Source of the DNA: Bacteroidota bacterium
GTDB lineage: Bacteria > Bacteroidota > Bacteroidia > Bacteroidales > GCA-2711565
Reading direction: 5' to 3'
Assembly: GCA_003353955.1 (NCBI GenBank)
Contig: PIVJ01000025.1
Span: forward strand, 1-35,189
DNA length: 35,189 bases
This document shows positions 24,748-33,419 of this stretch, in pieces. A program made the position numbers and the translations under genes. Under the pieces are notes generated by a model, which saw nothing but the letters and a program-made list of their open reading frames with translations, had not been told where the DNA came from and made no database searches. Each line of letters opens with the position of its first letter. Position 1 is the first letter of the stretch.

Positions 24748-24779
24748 CAAAAAAGAGGCCATCACAGATGACCTCCTTT
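24748..24779 (-). terminator. Intrinsic terminator of the VWA gene
   Basis: On the minus strand GAGGTCATC-TGT-GATGGCCTC, with one G-U pair, is followed by TTTTTTG. It lies about 25 bp after the VWA stop codon. Confidence 0.88.
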
Positions 24780-24804
24780 CACTTACTAACCAAACGAGAA
24801 CCTA

Positions 24805-25917
24805 TTATTTTTCCTCTTCAAATTGAAAATTCCTTGCTTTAGCTTGGGTTTTAACCGATTGAATAATGGCTTGATCGAGCATTTTACCTGAATTATTTGC
24901 ACTTTGCTTTATAACAAATAGATCTCTCTTTTTACTTAAATTATTGATTTCTGACATAATTTCTTTACGCTCTTTCTGTTTTGCTTCAATATATATTTTC
25001 TTTTCTTTTATGGACATGTTTTTCATTTCCTCAGGAAGTTCTTTAGGTGATAATGCCTCCAAATCAAAACCTTCTTCTTCACTCGCATCAACCAAGTCCC
25101 ATTGCACATTTTTATACACCGATTTACTTTTTGACGCGGTTCTTTTAATAGCTACTTCCGCATTCATTGAACGTGCATTATTATCCTGCTCCGCTTGGCG
25201 TATTAAATAACTATCCCCCTTCTCGCCATAGGCGATATAGGTTTTGTTCAAACGACCATTAAGTTTCAATATCCGCTCATCATAAGGAGACTTGATATAA
25301 ATATATTGACGATCCTGATCAATATTCATATACTCGCCACCGCTAATAGAAGCACCTTCTTTCCAATGGGTTTGAACACCTTCATTGAAATTTCCACAAT
25401 AGATGGTATTTACGGTAATGTCTTTATCACGAGTAGTGTTACATACTTCTCGAAAGCTTACATTTCCCTGATCAAATGGTTCGTTTCCGGCGATAAAAAT
25501 GAGCTTTAAATCATTGGGGTAATCTTCCCAATCAAGTTCTTTTAAAGCAGATTCAATCACTTGCCCACAGAATTCACTGCCTCCATCAGTTTTTAATGCA
25601 AACAGTTTTTTAGAAATAAGGTCTAAATCCCCGGTGAATTGGGTTAGCAGACGTATGTATCCTTCACGCATTGGTAAACGATCATTCCCATATTCGTACA
25701 ATGCAATCTGAAGATCGGGAGTTTCACCATTACATTTTGCAGTTGCTAGCTCATTTACCACACTCCATAGTTGTGATTTCGCCTGGTCGATTAAACCGTC
25801 CATGCTATTACTGGTGTCAAGGATTAGCGCTACTTTAATTGAAGTAGTTGCGTTGAGCCTGAAAGAGAGCACTGTGATAATAAGAAGGCTGATTAAAGCC
25901 AGTTTAAATTTTTTCAT
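24805..25917 (-). CDS. Secreted von Willebrand factor A-domain protein
   Basis: A 370-residue protein with an N-terminal signal peptide (MKKFKLALISLLIITVLSF..LNA, about 1-23) and a VWA domain (about 26-210). The metal site DTSNSM (34-39) matches the DxSxS MIDAS. DGGSEFCGQV fits the MIDAS Thr/Asp region. The C-terminal part after about 285 is strongly charged and helical (KEKKIYIEAKQKERKEIMSEI), possibly a coiled coil. There is no lipobox or membrane anchor near the C-terminus, so it is probably periplasmic. No Bat or MoxR partners are nearby, which speaks against the BatA/BatB group. The function is unknown. An inverted repeat lies in its 5' leader, 25 bp before the ATG. Confidence 0.85.
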   Translation of the reverse strand: MKKFKLALISLLIITVLSFRLNATTSIKVALILDTSNSMDGLIDQAKSQLWSVVNELATAKCNGETPDLQIALYEYGNDRLPMREGYIRLLTQFTGDLDLISKKLFALKTDGGSEFCGQVIESALKELDWEDYPNDLKLIFIAGNEPFDQGNVSFREVCNTTRDKDITVNTIYCGNFNEGVQTHWKEGASISGGEYMNIDQDRQYIYIKSPYDERILKLNGRLNKTYIAYGEKGDSYLIRQAEQDNNARSMNAEVAIKRTASKSKSVYKNVQWDLVDASEEEGFDLEALSPKELPEEMKNMSIKEKKIYIEAKQKERKEIMSEINNLSKKRDLFVIKQSANNSGKMLDQAIIQSVKTQAKARNFQFEEEK

Positions 25918-25941
25918 CTGTTTGTTTTTTTATCGGTCAGA

Positions 25942-26000
25942 TGGAACATCCATGTTTTAGTCATTCCCTTGTGTGAAAAATAATTCTTATGGATGTTTCA
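25942..26000. repeat. Inverted repeat in the leader of the VWA gene
   Basis: TGGAACATCCAT (25942-25953) and ATGGATGTTTCA (25989-26000) are complementary over 12 bp with one G-U pair, across a 35-bp gap. It could form a long-loop stem in the mRNA leader or be two half-sites of an operator. Confidence 0.55.
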
Positions 26001-26108
26001 TGATGCGATTATTTCTCCTGAAGCTTCAAAAGCTATGCCAAAGTCTTGATTATCTAGTAATGACCTAATATCAAATCATAAAGAAACGTAAATTACAAAG
26101 CTCATTAG

Positions 26109-27173
26109 CTAACTAATAGCACCACTTCCCAGGCAAATTTTTTCGTCTTCATTATAAATTACACCAAACTGACCGGCTGCAATGCCTGCAATCTTTTCGT
26201 CTGAATCAATGACGAATAAATCGCCCTTTTTAACCAAAGTGCCTCCTGAAAATTCCGGCGTATGCCTGATTTTAAATTTTATTCTTTTCGGACTGGAATA
26301 ATCCTGATCGGGCTTTTCATTAATAAATTGAAAATGTTTCAAGTTAACGATATTACCATATTGCGAGGTGGGATCATAGCCATTAGAAACATAAATGATG
26401 TTTTGTTCGGTATCTTTTTTTACTACAAACCATGGTCCCTGACTAAGGCCTAATCCTTTACGCTGACCAATGGTGTGAAACCAAAAACCTTTATGCTGTC
26501 CAAGTTTCTTTCCTGTTTCAAATTCAATTATATCTCCGGATTTTTCACCTACATATTTTCGAATAAAATCATTGTAATTTATTTTACCCAGAAAACAGAT
26601 CCCCTGACTATCGGGCCGGTTGGCACTTGGTAATTTCATTTCCACCGCCAATCTTCGAACTTCACTTTTTTGTAAATCCCCGATAGGGAAAATCAATTTA
26701 TTAACTTGCTGCTGAGTAATCTGTCCTAAAAAATAAGTTTGATCTTTACGTTTATCTGCTGATGTAGCTAAATATTTCTTATTATTGATGGATTTAATTT
26801 TGGCATAATGACCGGTTGAGATCAAATCAAAATCTTTACCGTATTGCTCTTCAAAGGCACCAAATTTAATCATGCGATTACACATCACATCCGGGTTGGG
26901 TGTCAATCCTTTTTTTACTTCATCCAAGGTATAGCTGATAACCCGCTCCCAATATATTTTCTGTAAGTCGACAATTTCAAATTTTAATTTGTACTTATTG
27001 GCAATAAAAGCGGTGATTTCTATATCTTCTTCTGAGGAACAATCCAAATAGCCCGGCTCATTTTCCATTCCAATTTTTATATAGAAGATAGTTGGATTAT
27101 ATCCCATTTGTACTAATCTGGGAATCGTTACCGAGCTATCAACTCCACCAGAAACTAGTGCTGCAATATTCAT
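26109..27173 (-). CDS. mnmA: tRNA-specific 2-thiouridylase MnmA
   Basis: Adds sulfur to U34 of tRNAs for Lys, Glu and Gln, using ATP and a persulfide. The 354-residue protein has the PP-loop SGGVDSSV (8-15) at the N-terminus, the PNPDVMCNRMIKFGAF segment with the first catalytic Cys, TGHYAK, DQTYFLGQI, and SQGICFLG with the second catalytic Cys. The C-terminal half has the usual beta domain ending in AAGQFGVIYNEDEKICLGSGAI. Length and start are normal. It is on the same strand as the threonine dehydrogenase gene, but a strong hairpin lies between, so it is probably transcribed separately. Confidence 0.96.
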   Translation of the reverse strand: MNIAALVSGGVDSSVTIPRLVQMGYNPTIFYIKIGMENEPGYLDCSSEEDIEITAFIANKYKLKFEIVDLQKIYWERVISYTLDEVKKGLTPNPDVMCNRMIKFGAFEEQYGKDFDLISTGHYAKIKSINNKKYLATSADKRKDQTYFLGQITQQQVNKLIFPIGDLQKSEVRRLAVEMKLPSANRPDSQGICFLGKINYNDFIRKYVGEKSGDIIEFETGKKLGQHKGFWFHTIGQRKGLGLSQGPWFVVKKDTEQNIIYVSNGYDPTSQYGNIVNLKHFQFINEKPDQDYSSPKRIKFKIRHTPEFSGGTLVKKGDLFVIDSDEKIAGIAAGQFGVIYNEDEKICLGSGAIS

Positions 27174-27202
27174 TCAAAAAAAATTTGCAAAGTTAGATTT
27201 AG

Positions 27203-27235
27203 AAAAGGCATCCTGAACTGATCGGGATGCCTTTT
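27203..27235 (-). terminator. Terminator after the threonine dehydrogenase gene
   Basis: AAAAGGCATCC..TGA and TCGGGATGCCTTTT form a long stem around a 5-base loop, with A and T tracts on both flanks. It could work in both directions, but the gene that ends beside it is the minus-strand threonine dehydrogenase (stop at 27253). Confidence 0.85.
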
Positions 27236-27252
27236 ATTCAGTTTGAATATTT

Positions 27253-28215
27253 TTATATTATTCCTTTTTTATGCTTTTCACCAATAGCTTTTAACATATC
27301 CTGAGTCATTGCATCCAAATCATAGCTTGGCTTCCACCCCCATTCTTTTCTGGCTGCACTGTCATCAACTGAGTTTGGCCAAGTGTCGGCGATCTCCTGT
27401 CGAAAGTCAGGCTTATATTCAACTTCAAAATCAGGGATATACTTTTTAATAGAGGCAGCCAATTCTCCGGCTGTAAAACTCATGGCTCCAACATTAAAGT
27501 CAGAATGATGCTTTAAATCACCAAAGTCGGCCTCAAATAAATCAATGGTCGCCTTTAAACAATCAGGCATATACATCATTGGCAAACGGGTGTTTTCCTT
27601 AACGAAACAGGTATATTTCTTGTATTTTACCGCATCATAAAAAATTGCTACAGCATAATCGGTGGTTCCTCCTCCGGGTAAAGTTCCATTGCTAATTATA
27701 CCCGGATATCTCAGGCCTCTTACATCCAGCCCGTATCTTTTAACATAATAATTGCCCAATAATTCGCCTGTAACTTTAGTAACACCATACATGGTAGTTG
27801 GTCGAAGAATGGTTTTTTGAGGGGTATTATCGACAGGTGTTTCCGGACCGAAAACTGCAATTGAACTGGGAATCATCACTTGTTCAATCCCTATTATTCT
27901 GGCAACTTCTAAAATAGTTAATATTCCATTCATATTAACATCCCAGGCAAGCATAGGTTTTTTTTCACCTATCGCAGAAAGTATTGCTGCTAAGTTAATG
28001 ATGTGCGTAATTTGGAATTTATTACAGATATCTTCAAGAGCCATCCTGTCTGTAATATCCAAGATTTCAAAAATTCCGTTTTCAGTGAGTTTTTTTCCAG
28101 CATCTGAGCATTTATCAGTTGCTATTACCTGTTCATTTCCGTAAATGTTTCTCAACATAATAACCAGTTCTGAACCGATTTGACCGGCTGATCCTATGAC
28201 TAAGATTTTCTTCAT
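27253..28215 (-). CDS. tdh: L-threonine 3-dehydrogenase, SDR (epimerase-like) type
   Basis: A 320-residue extended short-chain dehydrogenase. The N-terminal VIGSAGQIGSE is the Rossmann GxxGxxG, and PSSIAVFGPETP followed by TTMYGVTK supplies the catalytic Ser and YxxxK. LRYPGIIS and GGGTTDYAV are typical of the SDR-type threonine dehydrogenases, such as that of Flavobacterium frigidimaris, and differ from zinc-type Tdh. It oxidises L-threonine to 2-amino-3-oxobutyrate with NAD. The divergent neighbour kbl uses that product, which strengthens the call over a sugar epimerase. A TACATTTG sits 45-52 bp upstream. A terminator follows. Confidence 0.9.
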   Translation of the reverse strand: MKKILVIGSAGQIGSELVIMLRNIYGNEQVIATDKCSDAGKKLTENGIFEILDITDRMALEDICNKFQITHIINLAAILSAIGEKKPMLAWDVNMNGILTILEVARIIGIEQVMIPSSIAVFGPETPVDNTPQKTILRPTTMYGVTKVTGELLGNYYVKRYGLDVRGLRYPGIISNGTLPGGGTTDYAVAIFYDAVKYKKYTCFVKENTRLPMMYMPDCLKATIDLFEADFGDLKHHSDFNVGAMSFTAGELAASIKKYIPDFEVEYKPDFRQEIADTWPNSVDDSAARKEWGWKPSYDLDAMTQDMLKAIGEKHKKGII

Positions 28216-28259
28216 CCAGGCGACTAATTTAAATTGTCATTATTGTAACAAGACCGTTG

Positions 28260-28267
28260 CAAATGTA
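28260..28267 (-). promoter_or_regulatory. Likely -7 element of tdh
   Basis: TACATTTG on the minus strand, 45 bp before the ATG. The -33 box is weak. Confidence 0.5.
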
Positions 28268-28320
28268 ATTATTTTTGCCCTTAAATAGGCTATTCAAAAT
28301 AAATCATGGGCAAAAAAATA

Positions 28321-28328
28321 TATCTTTG
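28321..28328 (+). promoter_or_regulatory. Likely -7 element of kbl
   Basis: TATCTTTG fits TAnnTTTG, 55 bp before the kbl ATG. With the tdh element it forms a divergent regulatory region of 167 bp. Confidence 0.5.
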
Positions 28329-28382
28329 CCAATATCATTTAAATTGGTAACTATTTTTTAAAACGTAATGAATGTTTAAGAT

Positions 28383-29573
28383 ATGTACGGTAAAATTAAA
28401 GACCACCTTCAAAAAGAAATTGCCGGTATAAAAGAAGCTGGTTTATACAAAAACGAACGCATCATTACGACTCCGCAGAAAGCAGATATTTCAGTGAGTA
28501 CAGGAGAGAATGTATTAAATTTTTGTGCTAATAATTACTTGGGATTATCAAATCATCCGCGACTGGTTGAGGCTGCAAAAAGAGGCTTGGATTCTCATGG
28601 ATACGGAATGTCATCAGTACGATTTATTTGTGGAACACAAGATGTTCACAAAACCCTTGAGGAAAAAATATCTAAATTCTTCGGAACGGAAGATACGATT
28701 TTATATGCAGCTTGTTTCGACGCCAACGGTGGCGTATTCGAACCACTTCTTACAGCAGAAGACGCAATCATTTCGGATTCCTTGAATCATGCTTCAATTA
28801 TTGATGGCGTTCGACTTTGTAAAGCACAGCGTTATCGTTATGCCAATGCAGACATGACTGATCTGAAAGAGAAACTTAAAGAAGCTCAGGCACAACGATT
28901 CAGAATTATTGTAACTGATGGTGTTTTCTCGATGGATGGAAATGTTGCTCCGATGGATAAAATCATTGAATTAGCCGAAAAATATGACGCTATGGTAATG
29001 GTTGATGAATGTCATTCAGCTGGTGTAGTTGGAAAAACAGGGCGTGGTGTAACAGAATTATTTGATATCAGGGGTAAGGTTGATATTATTACCGGAACCT
29101 TAGGAAAAGCATTTGGTGGTGCCATCGGTGGTTTTACAACCGGTAAAAAAGAAATCATTGAAATGTTGCGTCAACGCTCTCGACCCTATTTGTTTTCAAA
29201 TTCAATTCCTCCATCAATAGCAAGTGCTGGTATAGAGATGTTTGAGATGATGGCTGAAACGGCTGATTTACAAGATAAACTTCATGAAAATACTAAATAC
29301 TTTGTAAAAAAAATATTAGCAGCAGGATTTGATATTAAACCAACAAAATCTGCGATTTGTGCAGTTATGCTTTACGATGCTAAGCTATCACAGGAAATGG
29401 CAGCAAATCTTCTTAATGAGGGAGTTTATGTAATCGGATTTTATTTTCCGGTGGTTCCAAAAGATCAGGCACGTATCCGTGTTCAGTTATCAGCAGGGCA
29501 TGAGCGAGTACACTTGGACAAATGTATTGCTGCCTTTACAAAGGTAGGCAAAGAATTAGGCGTTTTAAAATAA
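28383..29573 (+). CDS. kbl: Glycine C-acetyltransferase (2-amino-3-ketobutyrate CoA ligase)
   Basis: Splits 2-amino-3-oxobutyrate with CoA into glycine and acetyl-CoA. The 396-residue alpha-oxoamine synthase has NFCANNYLGLSNHP (about 47-60), YAACFDANGGVFE for PLP stacking, DSLNHASIIDG, MVDECHSAGVVG (PLP-binding Asp), and TGTLGKAFGGAIGG with the Schiff-base Lys. Length equals E. coli Kbl. The MSSVRFICGTQDVHKTLE segment and the divergent threonine dehydrogenase favour Kbl over BioF, HemA or serine palmitoyltransferase, which share the fold. A terminator follows. Confidence 0.95.
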   Translation: MYGKIKDHLQKEIAGIKEAGLYKNERIITTPQKADISVSTGENVLNFCANNYLGLSNHPRLVEAAKRGLDSHGYGMSSVRFICGTQDVHKTLEEKISKFFGTEDTILYAACFDANGGVFEPLLTAEDAIISDSLNHASIIDGVRLCKAQRYRYANADMTDLKEKLKEAQAQRFRIIVTDGVFSMDGNVAPMDKIIELAEKYDAMVMVDECHSAGVVGKTGRGVTELFDIRGKVDIITGTLGKAFGGAIGGFTTGKKEIIEMLRQRSRPYLFSNSIPPSIASAGIEMFEMMAETADLQDKLHENTKYFVKKILAAGFDIKPTKSAICAVMLYDAKLSQEMAANLLNEGVYVIGFYFPVVPKDQARIRVQLSAGHERVHLDKCIAAFTKVGKELGVLK

Positions 29574-29595
29574 TTAAAAACGAATAACTATTCTC

Positions 29596-29632
29596 AGCCT
29601 ATCCTGAGTCCGGGATGGGCTTATTTGTTTTA
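29596..29632 (+). terminator. Intrinsic terminator of kbl
   Basis: AGCCTATCCT-GAGTCC-GGGATGGGCT, with G-U pairs, is followed by the T-rich TTATTTGTTTT, about 22 bp past the kbl stop. Confidence 0.75.
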
Positions 29633-29655
29633 AACACATTCTAATGAATTCTTAG

Positions 29656-29663
29656 TAATTTTG
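29656..29663 (+). promoter_or_regulatory. Likely -7 element of cysS
   Basis: TAATTTTG overlaps the TTG at 29661, so that codon is unlikely to be the cysS start. No good -33 box at 19 bp was seen. Confidence 0.45.
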
Positions 29664-29693
29664 TTAAGTTCTCATGCATCTAAAACTTCATCA

Positions 29694-31166
29694 ATGAAAA
29701 ACAATCTGTTAATTTATAATACACTTACACGAAAAAAAGAAATCTTCATTCCAATAAAAGCTTCACTTATTGGGATGTATGTTTGTGGTCCGACTGTTTA
29801 TGGAGATGCACATTTGGGGCATGCAAGACCGGCTATTACTTTTGATTTAATTTTTCGTTATTTATTATATCTAGGATACAAAGTTCGGTATGTAAGAAAT
29901 ATTACCGATGTCGGCCATTTGGAAACAGATACAGATGATGGCGAAGATAAAATTGCCAAAAAAGCACGCCTCGAAAAATTGGAGCCAATGGAAGTGGTAC
30001 AGTTTTATACTGACCGTTACCATGAAAATATGAATCAACTCAATGTTAAAAAACCAAGTATTGAACCTCGAGCTTCAGGCCATATCATTGAGCAGATTGA
30101 AATGATTAAAAAAGTATTTGCAGAAGGCTATGCTTACGAAGTTAATGGCTCTGTTTATTTTGATGTTGAGAAATACAATAAAACGCATGATTACGGAAAA
30201 TTATCAGGGCGTGTATTAGAAGATTTGATGTCTAACACCAGAGAATTAGAAGGTCAATCAGAAAAGAAAAACAGTTATGATTTTGCCCTTTGGAAAAAAG
30301 CCATGCCTGAACACATTATGCGATGGCCTTCGCCTTGGAGCGATGGATTTCCGGGCTGGCACATGGAATGTTCGGCCATGGGCTGTAAATATTTAGGGGA
30401 TCGATTTGATATTCATGGAGGAGGAATGGATTTATTATTCCCTCATCATGAATCAGAAATAGCCCAATCAAATATTGCCAATGGAAGTGACCCCGCCAAG
30501 TACTGGGTTCACAATAATATGGTTACGATCAATGGTCAAAAGATGGGGAAATCACTCAACAACTTCATTACATTGAATGATTTTCTTAGTGGTAAACATG
30601 AAGCACTCGAGCAAGCCTACAGCTCGATGACTATTCGTTTTTTTATACTTCAGGCACATTACCGCTCTACATTGGATTTCTCGAATGAAGCATTGATCGC
30701 ATCCGAGAAAGGACTATCAAAACTCATGAATGCATCCGAAACATTACAAAAACTAGTTGCTAGTGAGAAGTCAGATTTTGATGTTCAGCGACTCAAGCAA
30801 AAGTGTTATGATGGGTTGAACGACGATTTCAATAGCCCGATCTTAATCGCCCATTTATTTGAAGCAGTAAAATGGATCAACTCAATAAATGATGGAAAAG
30901 CCAGTTTACTTAAAGCAGACATTGATTTGCTAAAAGAACTTTTTAATGATCTTGTTTTTAAAATTCTTGGTTTAAAACCTGAAGAAGAAGCGGCTGGATC
31001 AGATGAACTATTTGATGGAGTGATGAACACTATTCTGGAAATCAGAAAAGAGGCAAAGATCAAAAAAGACTGGGCGTTAGCAGATAAAATCAGAGATAAA
31101 TTAAGCAGGCTTAATATTAACGTTAAAGATACCAAGGAAGGCGTAAACTGGGAGGTGAAAGAGTGA
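29694..31166 (+). CDS. cysS: Cysteinyl-tRNA synthetase
   Basis: Charges tRNA(Cys). From the ATG at 29694 (MKNNLLIYN) the protein has 490 residues, the usual length. Class I signatures are [18 protein letters not shown], with zinc Cys31 and HLGH as the HIGH motif (40-43), then GWHMECSAM and [19 protein letters not shown] for the zinc site, and QKMGKSLNN as KMSKS. The C-terminal helical domain (about 340-490) has the DALIR fold. The open frame continues to a TTG at 29661, but that codon is inside the promoter box. The gene is followed after 11 bp by the stop of the convergent hydrolase gene. Confidence 0.97.
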   Translation: MKNNLLIYNTLTRKKEIFIPIKASLIGMYVCGPTVYGDAHLGHARPAITFDLIFRYLLYLGYKVRYVRNITDVGHLETDTDDGEDKIAKKARLEKLEPMEVVQFYTDRYHENMNQLNVKKPSIEPRASGHIIEQIEMIKKVFAEGYAYEVNGSVYFDVEKYNKTHDYGKLSGRVLEDLMSNTRELEGQSEKKNSYDFALWKKAMPEHIMRWPSPWSDGFPGWHMECSAMGCKYLGDRFDIHGGGMDLLFPHHESEIAQSNIANGSDPAKYWVHNNMVTINGQKMGKSLNNFITLNDFLSGKHEALEQAYSSMTIRFFILQAHYRSTLDFSNEALIASEKGLSKLMNASETLQKLVASEKSDFDVQRLKQKCYDGLNDDFNSPILIAHLFEAVKWINSINDGKASLLKADIDLLKELFNDLVFKILGLKPEEEAAGSDELFDGVMNTILEIRKEAKIKKDWALADKIRDKLSRLNINVKDTKEGVNWEVKE

Positions 31167-31177
31167 GGATTACATAC

Positions 31178-32404
31178 CTAGTTTTTTATCTCCAAGAACC
31201 AAAGCATGGCTTCAATTCCCATTGGAAGTATTGATCCAGCATGATCCCCACCGAGGATTGGAATTAATTCGATCATAGATTCTTGACTACCTGCCTCCAA
31301 TAATTCGGTTTTCATTAATTCAGAAGTCGAAAAAGGAACAGAAGCATCTGTATCACCATGAAACAATGCTAATGGACTTTTTAAGATCCAAGGATTCACA
31401 CTATTGTCTTCCAGCGCATCAACTATATCTGAGAATTTAGGATCTGTATATAAATCATTTCTGTATCCATCTGTTAACAGATCGGCAATTGAGGTGGTTA
31501 AGGCTGCGTTAATTTCATTTCCATCAAAGTTGCCATTAAACAATTCTGGTATTGCAGAAAAATAGGGCTCATTAAATACATCAGATAAACTGTTGGTTAT
31601 TATTTCTACAGATTGATATGCCAATAAAACGTAAGGGAGATAATAGGGCTGCAGATAGGTTTCCTGAGTCAGAATATAATCATTTACGAATTTCAAATCA
31701 TAGGCACCGGCACCACTAGCAGTTGCTTTTAAATTAAATTCATTCGATAAGTTATTCTCAATTTGAGCCATTGCCTGAAGTGTAGCCCAACCGCCTTCAG
31801 AGTATCCCATTAAATATAAATCATCTGAAGTCTGTATCTCAATTTCAGCAGCTAATTCCTTACCAGCTCTGATCAAATCCAATATACTTGGCGTGATTCC
31901 TTCCTCATAATAATATGGGTGTAGCATATCACTTGAACTGCCAGATCCTATATAATCAGGAAGCGTAATCATAAATCCTGATCCAGCAACACTTTCAAGC
32001 ATTTGAAAAAGTAAATTACTGGGATCTACACTTGGAGCTTTGGAATGCTTTACATTGGTTCCATTTTGAAAACTTAATATGGGTATAATACCTGCATTTG
32101 TTGGTACGGTAACCAAACCTGTGGCAATAATTTGGCTTCCCTTAAAGCTTGTGTTGTAACTTACTTTATAAATATCAACATCATAATCAATTTGTGAAAT
32201 CAGTTCATCGATTCCTGTAATATCCCCTGCCATACCTAAAAGTGCTTTGCTTTGCAGTACCGTTTTCGAAGCAATTTTTTCATGAGATACAAGATACTCG
32301 TTTATGACAGGATCGGGATTTTTATCCTTCTTACAAGAAGGTGTAAGCAACATTAAAAAGCTTAAAAGAATTAAGTTATTTCTAAGATGATGATTTCTTA
32401 TCAT
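31178..32404 (-). CDS. Alpha/beta-hydrolase lipoprotein, secretory-lipase-like
   Basis: A 408-residue lipoprotein: NLILLSFLMLLTPSC is the lipobox, and the lipidated Cys at about residue 24 is followed by KKDK. The hydrolase core shows the nucleophile elbow GYSEGG, the acidic residue in LFHGDTDASVPFS, and the His in GGDHAGS near the C-terminus, a complete Ser/Asp/His set. ITLPDYIGSGSS upstream fits an oxyanion or lid region. This resembles secretory lipases and related esterases, but the substrate is not known. The gene is convergent with cysS. It has no clear TAnnTTTG box upstream. The terminator of the next gene separates the two. Confidence 0.85.
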   Translation of the reverse strand: MIRNHHLRNNLILLSFLMLLTPSCKKDKNPDPVINEYLVSHEKIASKTVLQSKALLGMAGDITGIDELISQIDYDVDIYKVSYNTSFKGSQIIATGLVTVPTNAGIIPILSFQNGTNVKHSKAPSVDPSNLLFQMLESVAGSGFMITLPDYIGSGSSSDMLHPYYYEEGITPSILDLIRAGKELAAEIEIQTSDDLYLMGYSEGGWATLQAMAQIENNLSNEFNLKATASGAGAYDLKFVNDYILTQETYLQPYYLPYVLLAYQSVEIITNSLSDVFNEPYFSAIPELFNGNFDGNEINAALTTSIADLLTDGYRNDLYTDPKFSDIVDALEDNSVNPWILKSPLALFHGDTDASVPFSTSELMKTELLEAGSQESMIELIPILGGDHAGSILPMGIEAMLWFLEIKN

Positions 32405-32479
32405 TATTAAATATTGCTAAATAGTATCGTTAATTTTTAAGACCACTATAATATATGCAGATTATTAGTTTTATGACAT

Positions 32480-32522
32480 AAAAAAATAGCGGAGTTGGTT
32501 AAATATTAATCCAACTCCGCTC
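32480..32522 (-). terminator. Terminator after the small lipoprotein gene
   Basis: On the minus strand AGCGGAGTTGG and CCAACTCCGCT form an 11-bp perfect stem around a 12-base AT-rich loop, followed by ATTTTTTTA. It lies about 80 bp past the stop at 32604. Confidence 0.85.
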
Positions 32523-32603
32523 ACTTTATGATATCATGGTAAGAAAGAATATCATTTATGCCATTAAATAAAGATGGCTAAAAATATTTTCCTTAATAGT
32601 TAT

Positions 32604-33059
32604 TTAACTATGTGTAAAACTAGCATCGATACTAATGGTCGTTTCTTTCTGAGTCAACGGGTTTACAAATACATAATCAAATGTAACATGGAGTGCCGTA
32701 GCAGAGAGTTCATTAACCGTTATTAGTACTGCACCAGTATCATCAGTAGCTGTAATCAATGTCCCAGCACTATCTAATGTCCATGTACCTGCACTCATGC
32801 TACCAATAGCTGAAGATGCCAATGTGTAGGTATTGTCATCGTTAGAAAAAGTAAAAGTGATTGTTTCTAGTATAACTTCATAAGTTTCCGTAACATCTAC
32901 GTCACCAACTGTATATGTTATTGTTTCTCCTGTCCAAGCACTTTCAGTTAGCAAATCTTCGTCTGTAACAGTAGGTACATCTGTACCTTTTTTACAACTG
33001 TTTAACGTAAGCATGACGACACATAGCATAATGCTTGTAAATAGAATCTTTTTTTTCAT
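32604..33059 (-). CDS. Small lipoprotein of unknown function, lipocalin-like strands
   Basis: A 151-residue product with a clear signal, MKKKILFTSIMLCVVMLTLNSC, and a lipidated Cys followed by KKGT. The mature part is rich in Thr, Val and Asp with alternating strands (TFTFSNDDNTYTLASS, GTWTLDSAGTLITATDD, ISIDASF), like small lipocalin-like or DUF5004-type lipoproteins of Bacteroidetes. I cannot name a family with confidence. The leader of about 155 nt upstream contains overlapping inverted repeats (see 33160-33218). Codon use and content look like the neighbours. Confidence 0.7.
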   Translation of the reverse strand: MKKKILFTSIMLCVVMLTLNSCKKGTDVPTVTDEDLLTESAWTGETITYTVGDVDVTETYEVILETITFTFSNDDNTYTLASSAIGSMSAGTWTLDSAGTLITATDDTGAVLITVNELSATALHVTFDYVFVNPLTQKETTISIDASFTHS

Positions 33060-33159
33060 AATTGTTGTTTTTCTGTTAATAATTTAATTATTTGTTTGCT
33101 TTAATGTTCAAACCACATATAAGTATATGTAGCAGTTGTCAAAAGCTGAATATTGAAAA

Positions 33160-33218
33160 GAAAGAATGGCATATAAAATATGAATTTCAATAAGTTGTAC
33201 CATTCTTTCAAAAGAATG
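33160..33218 (-). promoter_or_regulatory. Leader with two mutually exclusive stems
   Basis: On the minus strand CATTCTTT (33218-33211) can pair with AAAGAATG, part of GAAAGAATGG (33209-33200). The same GAAAGAATGG can pair instead with CCATTCTTTC (33169-33160). The first stem lies almost at the predicted transcript start. The shared middle strand is the hallmark of an attenuator-like switch, but the loops and weak pairing leave this unproven. Confidence 0.45.
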
Positions 33219-33223
33219 CGGAG

Positions 33224-33231
33224 CAAAGGTA
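33224..33231 (-). promoter_or_regulatory. Likely -7 element of the 32604-33059 lipoprotein gene
   Basis: TACCTTTG on the minus strand fits TAnnTTTG and would place the transcript start near 33217. The -33 position is poorly matched. The rest of 33232-33368 is AT-rich with nothing recognised. Confidence 0.5.
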
Positions 33232-33368
33232 TAATAAAAAAAGAAGTAATGTTAATATTTTAATTATTTTTTTCATTTCATGGACTAAATGTTTTAGTAG
33301 CCTGCGTTATTCTATCCTGTTTCTACTGTTTTTCTCGAATAATCTACCATACAGGGCATACCAAAATT

Positions 33369-33395
33369 AAAAAGAGTGCCCGTAAGCACTCTTTT
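33369..33395 (-). terminator. Terminator of the subtilase gene
   Basis: AAAAAGAGTGC-CCGTA-AGCACTCTTTTT is a near-perfect stem with A and T tracts, about 25 bp past the stop at 33420. It could serve in both directions. Confidence 0.9.
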
Positions 33396-33419
33396 TAATA
33401 ATATATTTATTATAACTGT

